Shown: piece after piece, positions 62,678-64,000 of the stretch
How the letters are laid out: each line of letters opens with the position of its first letter
How positions within the stretch are numbered: position 1 is the first letter of the stretch
Source: Flavobacteriaceae bacterium
GTDB taxonomy: Bacteria > Bacteroidota > Bacteroidia > Flavobacteriales > Flavobacteriaceae
Length of the DNA: 64,000 nt
Assembly (NCBI GenBank): GCA_947453195.1
Contig: CANGFO010000011.1
Location: 1-64,000 of the forward strand
Direction: 5' to 3'
Program-made: the position numbers and the translations under genes
The notes under the pieces: generated by a model
Told to the model about the DNA's origin: nothing
Databases searched by the model: none
The model's input: the letters and a program-made list of their open reading frames with translations, nothing else

Positions 62678-64000
62678 CTTTTTATTACTTTTTGGTTTTA
62701 ATGCTTTTTTCATTCCTTCCAGTTGTTTTCTTTCGGTTGCCTTTAATGGATATGAATGCAACATTCCTGCTTTATATGAATTTGGAATATCCATTGGCTC
62801 AAATTGTTCGTAGGCTTGTGCGTTACGAACAAAGTTAGGGTCTGATAATAAAGGTCTTCCAAGTGCAATAATATCCGCTCTTCCATTAAGGATAATGGTG
62901 TTGATTTGATCAATATCCTGAATATAACCTGCTGTAATTGTAGGGATATGAACGGTATTACGAACGGTATCTGCGAATGGTGTTTGCCACATTCTGCCGG
63001 TTTGTGGTTTTTGACCTGCAATAGTATTTCCTGTAGAAACATTGATGATATCGGCTCCAGCTTTTTTAAACTCAGCAGCAATTGTCATAACATCTTCTTC
63101 CGAAATTCCGTTTTCAGCCCAATCTGTAGCGGAGATTCGAACTGACATTGGTTTTTCTTTTGGAAATATGGCACGCATTTCGTTGAAAACACGTAATGGA
63201 AATTTCAATCTGTTTTCTATGCTTCCGCCAAATTCATCTTTTCTATTATTTGTTAATGGAGATAGGAACGAGGCTAATAAAAATCCATGATGCGCTTGTA
63301 ATTCGATCATATCAAAACCCGCTTCATTGGCATTTTTAGTGGCTTGCACAAATTGAGAAGTTATCAAATCCATATCAGAATGGATCATTTCTTTTGGGGT
63401 TGCAAATTTTTCATTAAATGCAATTGGTGAAGCCGAAAGTAATTCCCAACTGTTTTTTAACGGTTCTCCACCTTCCCAAGGTTTTTTTGTGGCGCCTTTT
63501 CTTCCAGAATGGCCTATTTGAATTCCGATTTTAGTTTGAGTATTCTTATGAATAAAATCAGTTATTCTTTTCCATTCAACTATTTGATTTTCTTTGTATA
63601 TACCAGTACAACCTAAAGTTATTCTTCCTGTTTCTGAAATTGCAGTTAATTCGGTGATAATTAATCCCAAACCACCCAAAGCTCGTGAAGCATAATGTTG
63701 AAAATGCCAATCATTTACTACGCCATTTACCGCTTGATATTGTCCCATTGGAGCCATTGCAATTCTATTTTGCAATTCTAAATCGCGTAATTTAAATGTA
63801 GAAAAAGCTGCAGGTGTAGCTTGTTGGTTAGTATTGAATTCTTCCAAAACCTTATCTGTAAAAGACTTGTCCCTTAATCGTAGGTTTTCATAAGTTACTT
63901 TTTTGGAACGGGTCATGCAACCAAATGCAAATTGGTAAAACGGATGTTGCATGTTGCGATCCATATTTTCAAACCAATCTAGCGAAACTAGAGCCGCATG
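62675..64000 (-). CDS. Old-yellow-enzyme half of a fused aryl-CoA monooxygenase (salicylyl-CoA 5-hydroxylase / 2-aminobenzoyl-CoA monooxygenase type), partial
   Basis: The frame stays open to the right edge beyond the ATG at 63964. The upstream residues HAALVSLDWFENMDRNMQHP continue the family sequence, so the gene is cut by the window. What is visible is the linker (FAFGCMTRSKKVTYENLRLRDKSF) and a C-terminal NADH:flavin oxidoreductase domain: IAMAPMGQY, GIQIGHSGRKGAT, SFLSPLTNNRKDEFGGSIENR. The missing N-terminal half should be an FAD monooxygenase. The fused enzyme would hydroxylate the aryl-CoA at C5. In the active-site strand the usual H-x-x-H reads Q-A-H-H (near 63285-63300), so the first catalytic histidine is replaced by glutamine. 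Confidence 0.88.
   Translation of the reverse strand, partial: HAALVSLDWFENMDRNMQHPFYQFAFGCMTRSKKVTYENLRLRDKSFTDKVLEEFNTNQQATPAAFSTFKLRDLELQNRIAMAPMGQYQAVNGVVNDWHFQHYASRALGGLGLIITELTAISETGRITLGCTGIYKENQIVEWKRITDFIHKNTQTKIGIQIGHSGRKGATKKPWEGGEPLKNSWELLSASPIAFNEKFATPKEMIHSDMDLITSQFVQATKNANEAGFDMIELQAHHGFLLASFLSPLTNNRKDEFGGSIENRLKFPLRVFNEMRAIFPKEKPMSVRISATDWAENGISEEDVMTIAAEFKKAGADIINVSTGNTIAGQKPQTGRMWQTPFADTVRNTVHIPTITAGYIQDIDQINTIILNGRADIIALGRPLLSDPNFVRNAQAYEQFEPMDIPNSYKAGMLHSYPLKATERKQLEGMKKALKPKSNKK

Noticed and set aside
1..64000. tRNA, rRNA, CRISPR arrays, prophage or insertion sequences
   Set aside because: I looked through the intergenic gaps and saw no cloverleaf, rRNA-like or regularly spaced repeat sequence and no transposase or phage gene. 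Absence is by eye, so a covariance scan could still find a degenerate one.

Overview
The window looks like a chromosomal segment of a low-GC member of the Flavobacteriaceae, probably Flavobacterium or a close relative. The evidence is type IX secretion (T9SS) sorting domains on secreted proteins, the absence of Shine-Dalgarno signals, TAnnTTTG -7 promoter elements, Bacteroidota-type families (DUF5723-like barrel, LETM1-related protein, BBP2-like porin, DUF4920) and the Bacteroidota form of the small SRP RNA. I found no tRNA, rRNA, CRISPR array, prophage or transposase gene.

Layout. 1-5 kb: the tail of a T9SS type B protein, a 32-bp perfect palindrome, a secreted M4 metalloprotease and histidine ammonia-lyase. 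5-13 kb: a minus-strand run clpC, RimK-type ligase, DUF421, TMEM175, divergent from gyrA. 13-17.5 kb: TPR protein, outer-membrane barrel, RluA-type pseudouridine synthase, panB. 17.7-22.6 kb: a potassium locus with KdpD-like and KdpE-like regulators followed by kup and a porin, but no kdpFABC. 22.6-45.6 kb: housekeeping genes (sdaA, dnaK, SRP RNA, fructose-6-phosphate aldolase-like, mnmE, glmM, selO, ilvE, mnmD, oxyR, carbonic anhydrase, Cu/Zn superoxide dismutase). 45.7-52 kb: a MarR-led beta-oxidation operon in the order fadN-fadA-fadE, with a 26-bp perfect palindrome at its promoter. 52.4-64 kb: a co-directional aromatic-acid catabolic cluster running off the right edge.

The aromatic cluster can be read as a CoA-dependent gentisate route. 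An aryl-CoA ligase activates salicylate or 2-aminobenzoate. A fused monooxygenase/old-yellow-enzyme protein hydroxylates it. A hotdog thioesterase releases gentisate (or its amino analogue), and a bicupin gentisate dioxygenase opens the ring. A fumarylacetoacetate-hydrolase-family enzyme cleaves the product, and a two-cysteine maleate isomerase yields fumarate. A nitrilase, a membrane-anchored glutamate-synthase-like flavoprotein, a retropepsin-like protease with a PDZ-like tail and an overlooked 59-residue membrane protein lie in the same run. An AraC-type regulator with an atypical receiver is convergent with the far end of the run.

Both catabolic operons carry small inverted-repeat elements of about 400 bp holding one four-helix-bundle (23S rRNA intervening-sequence protein family) gene. 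Each operon also has a gene-less 70-90 bp element with matching arms. I regard this filled/empty pairing as the most novel observation here.
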